Origin: an uncultured bacterium
Lineage (GTDB): Bacteria; Actinomycetota; Coriobacteriia; Coriobacteriales; Coriobacteriaceae
DNA length: 35,260 nucleotides
Assembly: GCA_905214525.1 (NCBI GenBank)
Contig: CAJMMN010000025.1
Location: forward strand, 1-35,260
Direction: 5' to 3'
The position numbers and the translations under genes were made by a program. Below, piece after piece: positions 16,470 through 24,320 of the stretch. The first letter of the stretch is position 1. Each line of letters starts with the position of its first letter. Under the pieces are notes generated by a model. It saw only the letters and a list, made by a program, of their open reading frames with translations. It was not told where the DNA came from and searched no databases.

Positions 16470-18971
16470 ATGGAATCGTTGTACCGAAAGTATCGCCCGC
16501 TCACCTTTGACTCCGTGGTGGGCCAGCAGCATATCGTCTCGACGCTCGAGCACGCCATCACCGAGGGGCGCCTGTCCCACGCCTACCTGTTCTGCGGACC
16601 GCGCGGCACGGGCAAGACCACCATGGCGCGCATTCTGGCCAAGGCGCTGCTGTGCCGCAATGCCGAGGCGGCGCGCGCCGAGGGTGCAAGCGGCTGCATG
16701 CCCGACGGTACTTGCGAGGAGTGCGAGCTCATTGCCGAGGGTAACCACCCCGATGTCTACGAGCTCGATGCCGCCTCCCGCACGGGCGTGGACAATGTGC
16801 GCGAGGAAATCATCAACTCCGTCAACTTTGCCCCGGTGCGCGGCAAGTACAAGATCTATATCATCGACGAGGTCCACATGCTCACGACGGCGGCGTTCAA
16901 CGCGCTGCTCAAGACGCTCGAGGAGCCGCCGGCACACGTGATCTTTGTGCTGTGCACCACCGACCCGCAAAAGATTCTGGAGACCATCCTCTCGCGCTGC
17001 CAGCGTTTCGATTTCCATCGCATCGGCAACGAGGATATCGAGCGTCGCCTGGCATACGTGTGCGAGCAGGAGGGCTTCGATTACGACGATGAGGCGCTGG
17101 CTATCGTGGCGCGCCATGCCAAGGGCGGTATGCGCGACGCGTTGTCCACGCTGGAGCAGCTGAGCGTCTTTGGCAACGGTTCTGTGCATGCGGACGACGC
17201 CCGCTCGCTTTTAGGCGAGGTTTCGGACCAGATTCTGGGCGAGTTTTCCCGCGCCATTGCCGATCGCGATGTTGCCGAGCTCTATGGACTGATCCGTGCG
17301 CAGGTCGAGGAAGGAAACGACCTGCTGGAGCTGACGCGCGACCTGGTGGCGCATGTGCGTGACGTGTACGTTGCCTGCGTTGCCGGTGCCCGTGCTGAGC
17401 TGTTTGAGGGCGGCTCCGAGCAGGCCGAGGCGCTTGCTGCCGAGGCCGCTGCCTTTGGCGAGCATCCTGCCGACCGCCTGGCCCGTGTGCTGACAGTGCT
17501 CGACGATGCCGCACTGGAGATGAGGGGCGCGAGCGACGTGCGCCTGGTGCTCGAGATTGCCTGCACGCGTCTGGCACGTCCCGAGGCTGATTTAACGATT
17601 GAGGCATTGGCCGAGCGCATGGCACGTCTGGAGGCCATGGTTGCCAATGCAGCGGTACCGGCGAGCGTGGCTGCTGCCGGCGCTGCGCCTGCAGCTGTTA
17701 CGGCTGCGCCCGTGGCGTCACAACAGCCGACGCTGATCTCGGGTGCCCGAGCTGCCACCCCTGCCCCGTCCACTGCCCCCGCCGCTGCGCCCGCGCAACA
17801 GGGCGGCATGCCTTGGGACCGCGGTGTCGCCGCTCCGGCGGCCCAGCCTGCGCCTCGTCCTGCGTCCGTGGCGACTCCCAAGCCTGTGGCGCCCGCGCCC
17901 CAGGCTGCCCCGGCTACGGCTCCCGCGCCTGCCGCCGCTCCGGCACCCAAGCCCCAACTCAACAATGCCGCCCAGGTTGCTGCCGCCGGCGCCGCCGAGA
18001 CCCCCGCGGTCGAGGATGCCGGTGAGCTCCAGCGCAAATGGGCCGAGGTCGTCGAGCGCGTCAAGGCCCAGCAGGCCTCCTACGCGGGGCTTTTGCTTAA
18101 CGCCCGCGCTACGGCCGACGATGGCTCCAAGCTCACGGTCTCGTTCCCCGCGGGTTCGACCTTTGCCATCAAGATGCTCGGTCGCGCCGATACGCAGTCG
18201 GTGGTCTTGCCGACAATCAGCGCGGTCTTCGGTCGTCGCACCGTCGACTATGTCCTGGATGGGGGTGGCACGCCGGCTCCTCAACATGAGGAGCATTCTC
18301 CATCTGCACGGGCTGCGGCATCTGCGGACCCGCAACCCGTGTCCTCGGCGGCCCCTGCATCCTCGAGCGCCAACGCGACGCAGCCAAAAACAGCACCGAT
18401 AGCGGCACCGACCCCGTCGGCGCCTAAGCCCGTCGCGGCCAAACCGGCTGCTCCGGCACCGGCACCCAAGCCCGCTGCCGCGCCTGCGCCCAAGTCATCC
18501 GATCTGGGCAAGGCCCCCTGGCTGCGCTCCGACAATCCTGCCGGCGCTCCTGCCACGGGCAAGCTCCCGACCGAGCCTGCGCCCCGCGCGCCCGAGCGCA
18601 CGTCCGTTCCTAAGGCTCAACCGTCCAGGCCGTCTGCACCGTGGGAATCCGAGCAGGTGCCCTACGACGACGCCATGGTCGCCGGCTTTGCCGCCGATGC
18701 GGGCGGGGACGATCTGCCTCCGTTCGACGTGCCGGCAGCGCCCGCAACCAAGCCCGCAGCTGCGGCTGCGGCTCCCACGGCCCCCGCGCCCGTGACGCCT
18801 GCTCCCGCCGGCGACGACGCCCCCGCGGCCCCTTGGGAGTCCAACCCCGGCGCCGGCAGTCCCTTTGGCCATCAGGGCGCAGCCCCGAGCATCCCGCAGA
18901 CCGAGGACGAGGCCAAAGCCCTCATCCGCAGCGTCTTTGGCCAGTCCACCATCTTCAAACCGGTGGAGTAG
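16470..18971 (+). CDS. dnaX: DNA polymerase III subunit gamma/tau
   Basis: The clamp-loader ATPase of the replicative polymerase, 833 residues. It has MESLYRKYRPLTFDSVVGQ at the start, Walker A GPRGTGKTT (Lys49), a zinc-binding Cys cluster (CMPDGTCEEC and a preceding Cys), Walker B IIDEVHML, and the sensor and arginine-finger region LSRCQRFDF. After domain III (to about 370) the protein is mostly low-complexity Ala/Pro sequence interrupted by a folded island (about 505-595, LQRKWAEVVERVKAQQASYAGLLL), probably the tau-specific polymerase-binding part. It ends with a conserved-looking IRSVFGQSTIFKPVE. ATG 16470 follows GGGGGAG; the earlier in-frame start lacks a site. No A-rich slippery sequence was seen, so I do not infer a frameshifted gamma form. 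Confidence 0.95.
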   Translation: MESLYRKYRPLTFDSVVGQQHIVSTLEHAITEGRLSHAYLFCGPRGTGKTTMARILAKALLCRNAEAARAEGASGCMPDGTCEECELIAEGNHPDVYELDAASRTGVDNVREEIINSVNFAPVRGKYKIYIIDEVHMLTTAAFNALLKTLEEPPAHVIFVLCTTDPQKILETILSRCQRFDFHRIGNEDIERRLAYVCEQEGFDYDDEALAIVARHAKGGMRDALSTLEQLSVFGNGSVHADDARSLLGEVSDQILGEFSRAIADRDVAELYGLIRAQVEEGNDLLELTRDLVAHVRDVYVACVAGARAELFEGGSEQAEALAAEAAAFGEHPADRLARVLTVLDDAALEMRGASDVRLVLEIACTRLARPEADLTIEALAERMARLEAMVANAAVPASVAAAGAAPAAVTAAPVASQQPTLISGARAATPAPSTAPAAAPAQQGGMPWDRGVAAPAAQPAPRPASVATPKPVAPAPQAAPATAPAPAAAPAPKPQLNNAAQVAAAGAAETPAVEDAGELQRKWAEVVERVKAQQASYAGLLLNARATADDGSKLTVSFPAGSTFAIKMLGRADTQSVVLPTISAVFGRRTVDYVLDGGGTPAPQHEEHSPSARAAASADPQPVSSAAPASSSANATQPKTAPIAAPTPSAPKPVAAKPAAPAPAPKPAAAPAPKSSDLGKAPWLRSDNPAGAPATGKLPTEPAPRAPERTSVPKAQPSRPSAPWESEQVPYDDAMVAGFAADAGGDDLPPFDVPAAPATKPAAAAAAPTAPAPVTPAPAGDDAPAAPWESNPGAGSPFGHQGAAPSIPQTEDEAKALIRSVFGQSTIFKPVE

Positions 18972-18984
18972 TCGTACTGGCGGG

Positions 18985-18990
18985 TATACT
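18985..18990 (+). promoter_or_regulatory. Candidate -10 ahead of the DUF4160 pair
   Basis: TATACT lies just after the dnaX stop and 35 nt before the ATG at 19026. No clear -35 is seen. It is followed by a short perfect hairpin AAGAAG-AGA-CTTCTT near 18996-19010. Confidence 0.3.
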
Positions 18991-19025
18991 GCTCAAGAAG
19001 AGACTTCTTGGAACGGAGCGAGCTT

Positions 19026-19286
19026 ATGATGTGGGAATATGTCCGCCTCGAGGACGATACGCAAGTTTCGTATTCCGAAGTCCGTGAGGACAACACGGTG
19101 AAGGTCGTTGTGGAGCGCCCGCGCGATTGGGGCTTTGACACGGCGGAGTGCATCTTGCCGGCATTCAATTGGGTGTCGCACGAGGGCTTTAGCGAAACGG
19201 ATCTTAAAGAACTCGATGATTTTGTGCGTAATAACGCCCCGCTCATCTTGCGTTTTGCTTACGAAGGCGGACGAGTCTATGCCTAG
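19026..19286 (+). CDS. Small protein paired with a DUF4160 gene
   Basis: The product has 86 residues, is acidic and soluble, with no signal or membrane segment. It ends in LRFAYEGGRVYA. I do not recognise the family. ATG 19026 is chosen because GGAG stands about 8 nt ahead; a more upstream start at 19008 would have none. The stop overlaps the start of the DUF4160 gene by 8 bp, so the two are translated together. In many genomes DUF4160 is paired with a small partner (often DUF2442), and some authors consider such pairs toxin-antitoxin-like. This protein is not an obvious DUF2442 member. Confidence 0.7.
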   Translation: MMWEYVRLEDDTQVSYSEVREDNTVKVVVERPRDWGFDTAECILPAFNWVSHEGFSETDLKELDDFVRNNAPLILRFAYEGGRVYA

Positions 19287-19551
19287 TCTTTTCCGACTCG
19301 GGCCGTACATCATCTTTTTCTGGACAGGGGAGAACGGCGAACCCGTCCATGTTCATATCGCGGTCAAGCGCCCCACTGCCGAGGCGACCAAGATATGGCT
19401 TACTCGCTCCGGCGGGTGCAAGCTGGCCCATAACAAGGGTGATATTCCCGCTCGGGATTTACGCGATATCATGCAGTTTGTTTCATCTAACCATGCATTG
19501 ATTTGCAAGCGTTGGAAAGAAACAACCGGTGGGCTATCGTTCTACTGCTGA
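19279..19551 (+). CDS. DUF4160 family protein
   Basis: The product has 90 residues. It shows the family pattern: SLFRLGPYIIFFW near the start, then GEPVHVHIAVKRP with the conserved His pair, then a KIWLTRSGGCKLAHNKGDIP segment and a C-terminal helix RDLRDIMQFVSSNHALICKRW. Molecular function is not established. The pair sits between dnaX and ybaB-recR, genes normally adjacent, so it looks like an insertion into a conserved block. Confidence 0.75.
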   Translation: MPSLFRLGPYIIFFWTGENGEPVHVHIAVKRPTAEATKIWLTRSGGCKLAHNKGDIPARDLRDIMQFVSSNHALICKRWKETTGGLSFYC

Positions 19552-19576
19552 GAGTTGCTCGTTGGACCTAGGGCCT

Positions 19577-20053
19577 CTAGCCCATCAGGGACTCTTCGTC
19601 CGGGCGCATCTGTATTTCGTACATGTGTAGCGTGGTGCCACGTATCTCGCATTCGAGCAGGCAGGTACGTGACGGCCGGCCTAGGGTGCTGAGGTCGACA
19701 CGATACGTCGCACGGCTGTCCGAGTACTCGACTTGTTCGGCGCTGACGGTTGCTCCGATTGTCAAAAAAGAGCCTAGCTCGGCATCGACTATCTTGGAAT
19801 CTTTTATCTTGACCTTGAGCTCTTGGTAAAGGGACGGGCTGTTGTAGTAAACGGTCCGGGTCCCGTCGGTGCACTCATCGGTCGCTTCCCATTTGACGAC
19901 GGGCTGGTCCGAGCTGGCTATCAGCAGTTCTGCTCCAAAGGCTATAGCATGGGTGATGACAACCAGTAATGCCCAGCCGACAAAGAGATAGAGAACCACA
20001 TATGCAACGGGGTGTTTTGAGCGGATGTTTTGGAGCGCGTCGGGGGCATTCAT
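19577..20053 (-). CDS. Single-pass membrane protein of unknown function
   Basis: The 158-residue product has a membrane segment at about 16-45 and a C-terminal domain that is probably extracytoplasmic. That domain has four Cys, two near 61 and two near 130, that may form disulfides, and it is rich in beta-forming residues. The start ATG has GGAGGTG 6 nt upstream. It is convergent with the DUF4160 gene, 25 bp away. I do not recognise the family. It belongs to the small block that separates dnaX from ybaB. Confidence 0.7.
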   Translation of the reverse strand: MNAPDALQNIRSKHPVAYVVLYLFVGWALLVVITHAIAFGAELLIASSDQPVVKWEATDECTDGTRTVYYNSPSLYQELKVKIKDSKIVDAELGSFLTIGATVSAEQVEYSDSRATYRVDLSTLGRPSRTCLLECEIRGTTLHMYEIQMRPDEESLMG

Positions 20054-20088
20054 GGGGGCACCTCCAAATTGCTGTCTGTGACAATCAA

Positions 20089-20094
20089 ATTATA
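20089..20094 (-). promoter_or_regulatory. Candidate -10 for the small membrane protein gene
   Basis: The minus strand reads a perfect TATAAT 35 nt upstream of the ATG at 20053. No matching -35 is evident. Confidence 0.4.
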
Positions 20095-20308
20095 CCCTGC
20101 CATCATGAGCGCCGCCTCGAGCAGCGGTTCGGCATTTTGTTATCTAGCTGGATGCAGAAAATGTCGGATTCCGGCTCTACAAGATTTAGCTTTCAATATT
20201 ATGCAGATGCGAATTATTCAACTTCGCATAATCTTTGGGTGCGGTTTGCACTCCAGGACATGTATATCGACTGAGGTAGCGTGTCCGCCCCGCTTGCTTG
20301 CCCCGCGC
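20095..20308. other. Non-coding stretch with an A/T-rich hairpin
   Basis: No credible gene is seen. An inverted repeat at about 20198-20232 (ATTATGC then TTCGCATAAT, with an alternative TGCGAA/TTCGCA pairing) could form a hairpin. An SRP RNA, which neighbours dnaX in some bacteria, was looked for and its conserved tetraloop region is not present. The sequence is less GC-rich than its neighbours. Confidence 0.4.
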
Positions 20309-20319
20309 CGTGGTACGAT
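20309..20319 (+). promoter_or_regulatory. Candidate extended -10 for ybaB-recR
   Basis: TGGTACGAT (TG, one base, TACGAT; 20311-20319) lies about 75 nt upstream of the ybaB start. A TTGCTT at 20294 is too close (14 bp) to be an ideal -35. A perfect 14-bp palindrome CGTGCGGCCGCACG follows at about 20368-20382, just before the ribosome binding site. Confidence 0.4.
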
Positions 20320-20394
20320 TTTTGAGTTTGAAAGTCCCGCCGCGCTCCGGCTGCCCTTGCAGCTCGGCGTGCGGCCGCACGTAAAGGAGCCATC

Positions 20395-20715
20395 ATGGCC
20401 GGTATGAACATGCAGCAGATGATGAAGCAGGCTCGCAAGATGCAGGAGCAGCTTGCCGCCGCGCAGGAGAACCTCAAGTCCCAGACCGTCGACGCCTCTG
20501 CCGGCGGCGGTATGGTCAAGGTGACCGTTAACGGCGAGATGGAGCTCGTCAACCTCACTATTGACCCCGATGCCCTCGATCCCGAGGACGTCGATATGCT
20601 GCAGGACATGATCATGGCTGCCGTCAACGAGGCCGTCCGCGGCGTCAACGAGCTCGCCAACAAGCAGATGGGCGCCATCACCGGCGGCCTCAACATCCCG
20701 GGCATGCCGTTCTAA
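20395..20715 (+). CDS. ybaB: YbaB/EbfC nucleoid-associated protein
   Basis: The 106-residue length is typical of the family. The N-terminal helix MNMQQMMKQARKMQEQLAAA and the core VKVTVNGEMELVNLTIDP, then a C-terminal helix ending in GLNIPGMPF, identify it. These dimeric proteins bind DNA without strong sequence preference. AAAGGAG precedes the ATG by 6 nt. recR follows after 13 bp, the usual dnaX-ybaB-recR order apart from the intervening small genes. Confidence 0.95.
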   Translation: MAGMNMQQMMKQARKMQEQLAAAQENLKSQTVDASAGGGMVKVTVNGEMELVNLTIDPDALDPEDVDMLQDMIMAAVNEAVRGVNELANKQMGAITGGLNIPGMPF

Positions 20716-20728
20716 GACACGCATATAT

Positions 20729-21325
20729 ATGAGTGCGAATCACAGTCTGCAAAAACTGCTCGATGAGCTGGGCCGTCTGCCGGGCATTGGTCCCAAGTCG
20801 GCCCAGCGCATCGCCTATTACCTGCTCGAGGCCGATGCCGAGGAGGCGCGCCGCCTGGCCGAGGCTATCCTGGAGGTTAAGCAGGAGGTTCACTTTTGCA
20901 GCCGCTGCTTTAACTACGCCACGGCCGACGAGTGCTCCATCTGCCAGGATTCGATGCGCGATACCACTCGCATTTGCGTGGTGGGCGAGCCGCGCGATGT
21001 CCAGGCGATTGAGCGCACGGGCAGCTACCACGGTCTCTACCACGTATTGGGCGGCGTGATCAGTCCCATGGACAAGATTGGTCCCGAGCAGTTGCACATT
21101 CGTGAGCTGCTGGCACGCTTGGGCCACGAGGACATCCATGAGGTCATCATCGCCACCAACCCCAACATCGAGGGCGAGACCACGGCGAGCTATCTGGCCC
21201 GTACCATCAAGCCGTTGGGCGTCGAGGTGTCGCGTCTGGCAAGCGGCCTGCCCGTGGGCGGCGACCTGGAGTATGCCGACGAGCTTACGCTTGGCCGCGC
21301 CATCGAGGCCCGCCGCGCGATTTAG
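20729..21325 (+). CDS. recR: Recombination mediator RecR
   Basis: The 198-residue product has the helix-hairpin-helix LGRLPGIGPKSAQRIAYYLL, a four-Cys zinc finger (CSRCFNY then CSICQD), and a Toprim domain with VVGEPRDVQAIERTG and NPNIEGETTASYL. It ends with the Walker-like region LASGLPVGGDLEYADELTLGRA. RecR works with RecO to load RecA on gapped DNA. It follows ybaB with short spacing in one operon. The gene is complete and of standard length. Confidence 0.97.
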   Translation: MSANHSLQKLLDELGRLPGIGPKSAQRIAYYLLEADAEEARRLAEAILEVKQEVHFCSRCFNYATADECSICQDSMRDTTRICVVGEPRDVQAIERTGSYHGLYHVLGGVISPMDKIGPEQLHIRELLARLGHEDIHEVIIATNPNIEGETTASYLARTIKPLGVEVSRLASGLPVGGDLEYADELTLGRAIEARRAI

Positions 21326-21362
21326 GTGGCGAGCCTGCTCCTGCCGTATGTCTTCATCGCGA

Positions 21363-21392
21363 CGCACGGGGTAGCCATAATTTCCCCGTGCG
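21363..21392 (+). terminator. Hairpin downstream of recR
   Basis: A perfect 9-bp GC-rich stem (CGCACGGGG at 21363-21371 with 21384-21392) lies 38 nt after the recR stop. It lacks a following T-run, so it may stabilise the 3' end or be an incomplete terminator. The rest of the 21326-21570 gap holds the promoter and leader of the next operon. Confidence 0.4.
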
Positions 21393-21477
21393 ACTGTGAG
21401 TTTGTTGTGCAACAAAGATGCTTTGTATCCGCTTGTCGCATGGATGCTTCCACTCGCATCCTTAATTTGCCCATTCG

Positions 21478-21508
21478 TTGCGCAACCTTTTGGGTTCGCT
21501 GATACACT
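21478..21508 (+). promoter_or_regulatory. Promoter candidate of the second kinase cassette
   Basis: TTGCGC (21478-21483) and TACACT (21503-21508) are spaced by 19 bp. The -10 is preceded by TG plus one base (TGATACACT), an extended -10 that tolerates poor spacing. Transcription would start near 21515, before the leader hairpin and about 55 nt before the first gene. Confidence 0.5.
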
Positions 21509-21530
21509 CAACTATGGATTCGAATGAATG

Positions 21531-21555
21531 CGCCGCTCCCGAGCGGCGTGTTTTT
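21531..21555 (+). terminator. Leader hairpin with T-run (possible attenuator)
   Basis: A perfect 7-bp stem CGCCGCT/AGCGGCG with loop CCCG is followed by TGTTTTT. It lies between the promoter candidate and the GGAGGAG ribosome binding site at 21559. The layout fits a conditional leader terminator. It could also be the recR operon terminator if the promoter call is wrong. Confidence 0.6.
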
Positions 21556-21570
21556 GTTGGAGGAGAACGC

Positions 21571-22476
21571 ATGCGGCCCGGTGGCACTCAGACAAAGCGC
21601 GGCGCCGCGGTGCGCATGCAACGCCGACTGGGCTTGGCGCCGCGGGCGTACGCACTGCTGTCTTGCTCGCTGGTGCTGGTCATAGCTGGCGTTTCTGTCT
21701 ATGGCATGACCGTGCCGTCCATGATGCAGGCGCATGCCGCACGCGAACCGCGCGTGGGGCATGAGGTCAAAAGTGATCTGGGTACCACGACTGGATATGC
21801 TTGGGCAAGTGTGGTCGCGCATATTGTGTTTGGCACCGACGATGCGGACGGCGCCGAGGCCCCGGACAACGAAGTCACGCTTGCCAATGGCAAAACCATC
21901 GTGCTCACCAACACCAAGATCATCGATCGGTTGTCCAACAATAGCGTGGCGGCAACGGTGAATAAGGTCGAGCAGCAGAAGGAGCAGGACGCCCAGCAGT
22001 CCGGAAAGCTCGGTAGCTCGGATACTTCTGGCTCCGGCTCGGATTCATCGAGTTCGGGCGGCAGCTCTGGGGCGGGTTCCTCTACCGGAGGGTCTGGAAA
22101 CGGCGGCTCGACGGGCGGCAACACTGACAACGATGCAAACTCCGGTGGCCTTTCCGCTGCTGAGGAAGAGAGCATTCACAGTTGGCTTGTGACCAAGTAC
22201 AACATGCTCGACGGCTATGTTTCTCGTGCCAATGACGTGGTTTCGACCTATAACTCTACGGGAGATCCCAGGCCGTGCGACAGCCTGGTCGGGGAGATGT
22301 TTGTCATTCGAGCCGAGTTCGGTCGTCAGACATTCTCGCCCCGGTCAAAGTGGTATCAGCAGTATGCCAATCTGTGGGGCTGTTACACCAACCTATGTCA
22401 ATGGGTCGGCCATTACGGCGATGATGACGTCGCGCTCGGTAACTTCAACAATAACGTGGCGGCGCTTGCCCTATGA
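21571..22476 (+). CDS. Membrane-anchored protein with Ser/Gly linker, first gene of a kinase cassette
   Basis: The product has 301 residues. It has a basic N-terminus, one membrane segment or uncleaved signal (about 26-46), an extracytoplasmic part of about 100 residues, a Ser/Gly/Thr/Asn-rich linker (about 150-195) and a C-terminal helical domain with several Trp, Tyr and Cys (WLVTKYNMLDGYV ... WGCYTNLCQWVGHYGDDDVALGNF). I do not recognise either domain. ATG 21571 is chosen for the strong GGAGGAG 5 nt upstream; the frame stays open upstream but crosses the promoter and leader hairpin. Its stop overlaps the kinase start (ATGA), so it is probably the extracellular partner or ligand sensor of that kinase; this is inference. 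Confidence 0.8.
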   Translation: MRPGGTQTKRGAAVRMQRRLGLAPRAYALLSCSLVLVIAGVSVYGMTVPSMMQAHAAREPRVGHEVKSDLGTTTGYAWASVVAHIVFGTDDADGAEAPDNEVTLANGKTIVLTNTKIIDRLSNNSVAATVNKVEQQKEQDAQQSGKLGSSDTSGSGSDSSSSGGSSGAGSSTGGSGNGGSTGGNTDNDANSGGLSAAEEESIHSWLVTKYNMLDGYVSRANDVVSTYNSTGDPRPCDSLVGEMFVIRAEFGRQTFSPRSKWYQQYANLWGCYTNLCQWVGHYGDDDVALGNFNNNVAALAL

Positions 22477-24317
22477 TGACCGATCTTGCATCCACCACGC
22501 CACAATCGCTCGGTCGCGATCCCATGGTCGGCCTGCGCCTGGCGCGTGTCGACGGGTTTGAGCCGGCCATCGCGCTCGGTCAGGACGAACTGCCTGCCTA
22601 TCTGCGTCGTTTTACGATGCTGTTTGCCGACGATGCCACCATGCGCCGTGGCGGTATCGGCCGCGTGACGCGTGCCGTCAACGCCCAAGGCGAGGCCGTG
22701 GCGCTCAAGCAGCTCATCTTGCCGGCGCGCGATGAGTTCGACGACGATGCCGCTCACGAGGCGCTGGTCGCCAAGTTCAAGGCAGCGTTTCGCGAGGAAT
22801 ATGAATGCCACCGCGCCCTTTCGGGCCTCAAGGGCTTTCCCCGCCTCTATGGCTGGGGCGAGGTCGACGGTGTGCCTGCAATTGTCATGGAATGGGTCGA
22901 GGGCGAGACGCTTGCCCGCTTGCGTTCGCGACTTGCCGTGGACGATGCCGGACGCCTGTCGCCGCTTGTGGCGGCGCGTCTGGGTCGCGACCTGTTCGAT
23001 CTGCTCTGCCGTATGAGCCTGGTGGGCGAGGGCTTTGTCCATCGCGATATCTCGCCCGCTAATATTATGGTGCGTACGGCGCGTCTACCGCTTGACCGGC
23101 AGCTTGCCGAGGGCACCTTTGACCTGTGCCTGATCGACTTTGGCTCGTCGCTGGCGCTTGAGCCTGCGTCGGCCGTGGCCGGTACCGGCGGCAAGGCGTC
23201 GTTTACGGAGCGTTATGCCACGCTGCGTCGCGCGACGGTTGCCTATGCCCCGCCCGAGATGCTCACCGACGATATTCCCGACCTGCGCGCTTTGCGTATG
23301 TCGCCGGCGATTGACGTCTATGCCGCGGCAAGCACGGTTTACGAGCTCATTGCCGGCATCGCGCCATACGAAGCCGCGCCGAGCACTTCGGGCACCTCGG
23401 GTTCGCGCAAAAAGACGCGCGACATCGCGAGCCCCTACCGTCTCAAGATGGACACGCGGCCCGACTATCCCATTGGTGCCCATGCGCCCGGTTGTGATTT
23501 GACGCAGCTGCTTCATCGCGAGCCCGATGTGGCGCTCGCCGCGGCCGAGCAGGCCCAGCAGCTGGGGCTTGAGCCGGATTCCGAGGAGCTACGCGATGCG
23601 CTGGCGTTTGTCGATGCCCAGCTGTTCGACGTGGTGATGGCCTGTCTGTCCAGCCATCAAAAAGATCGTCTCGAGCCGGCGGCGGTCGAGGCGGCGCTCT
23701 CGGCGTTTTGTGACCACTATGCGCAAAATGTCGGTCGTTCGCTCCGCGGCGAGCCGCTCACGCCGTGCCCCATGGATGCGTCCGGCCGCGCGGTTCGTCG
23801 CGCGCTGATGGTCGGCGCGGCGGTCGTCTGTGGCGTGGTTTGGGCTGCGGTCGTGGTTTCGGCCGCGCTGCTGGCGTCGGGCGCTCGCGTGACGGCGACT
23901 TTGGGATCGCTCGTGTGGTCTGGGTCGCTACCGGGTGTTATTGCCGCACTGGCGCTGGCGCTGCCAGGCATGGCCGGCGTTGCCGCGGGGGCACTTGCGC
24001 GCGATCGACGCTCGGGGTTCCTGCAGGGTGTGCTTGCGCTTTCTGCCTGCGAGGTTCCGGTACTGGTTGTGACTGCATGTAGCGTATTTTCCCAACGCGC
24101 CGTGATGGGCGGCCTTGTTGCCGCTTTGGTTGCAACCTATACGCTTACGTGGTTTTTGCTTGCGATGGGCTTTGCCTTTGAACTTCCCGTTTCGGCACCG
24201 CGACGCACAAAAGCCCAGATGGCGACTCCGCTTGCCGGTGGAGCCGCAGCTGCCCGTACTTTTGGCGGACCTGTCGAAGTATCGTCCGATTCTATTTCTA
24301 CGACCAAGGAGGCCTAG
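22473..24317 (+). CDS. Membrane Ser/Thr protein kinase of the second cassette
   Basis: The 614-residue product has a kinase-like domain (about 50-410). A diverged glycine loop RRGGIGRVTRAVN is followed by VALKQL (Lys79), a catalytic loop HRDISPANI with Asp192 in which Ser replaces the usual Lys, DFGSS and APPEM. A long insert of about 60 residues lies between the kinase lobes' usual end and the membrane part. About four to five membrane helices follow (about 443-590), without PASTA repeats. It starts at overlapping ATGATG (22473 or 22476), coupled to the preceding gene. The Lys to Ser change in the catalytic loop is also seen in atypical kinases, so activity is likely but not certain. Confidence 0.88.
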   Translation: MMTDLASTTPQSLGRDPMVGLRLARVDGFEPAIALGQDELPAYLRRFTMLFADDATMRRGGIGRVTRAVNAQGEAVALKQLILPARDEFDDDAAHEALVAKFKAAFREEYECHRALSGLKGFPRLYGWGEVDGVPAIVMEWVEGETLARLRSRLAVDDAGRLSPLVAARLGRDLFDLLCRMSLVGEGFVHRDISPANIMVRTARLPLDRQLAEGTFDLCLIDFGSSLALEPASAVAGTGGKASFTERYATLRRATVAYAPPEMLTDDIPDLRALRMSPAIDVYAAASTVYELIAGIAPYEAAPSTSGTSGSRKKTRDIASPYRLKMDTRPDYPIGAHAPGCDLTQLLHREPDVALAAAEQAQQLGLEPDSEELRDALAFVDAQLFDVVMACLSSHQKDRLEPAAVEAALSAFCDHYAQNVGRSLRGEPLTPCPMDASGRAVRRALMVGAAVVCGVVWAAVVVSAALLASGARVTATLGSLVWSGSLPGVIAALALALPGMAGVAAGALARDRRSGFLQGVLALSACEVPVLVVTACSVFSQRAVMGGLVAALVATYTLTWFLLAMGFAFELPVSAPRRTKAQMATPLAGGAAAARTFGGPVEVSSDSISTTKEA

Positions 24318-24320
24318 GTC

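Noticed and set aside
16470..18971. dnaX frameshift site for a short gamma form
   Set aside because: No A-run slippery sequence at a suitable place was found.
20054..20394. Signal recognition particle RNA near dnaX
   Set aside because: The conserved GGAA-tetraloop domain and its flanking asymmetric loop are absent.
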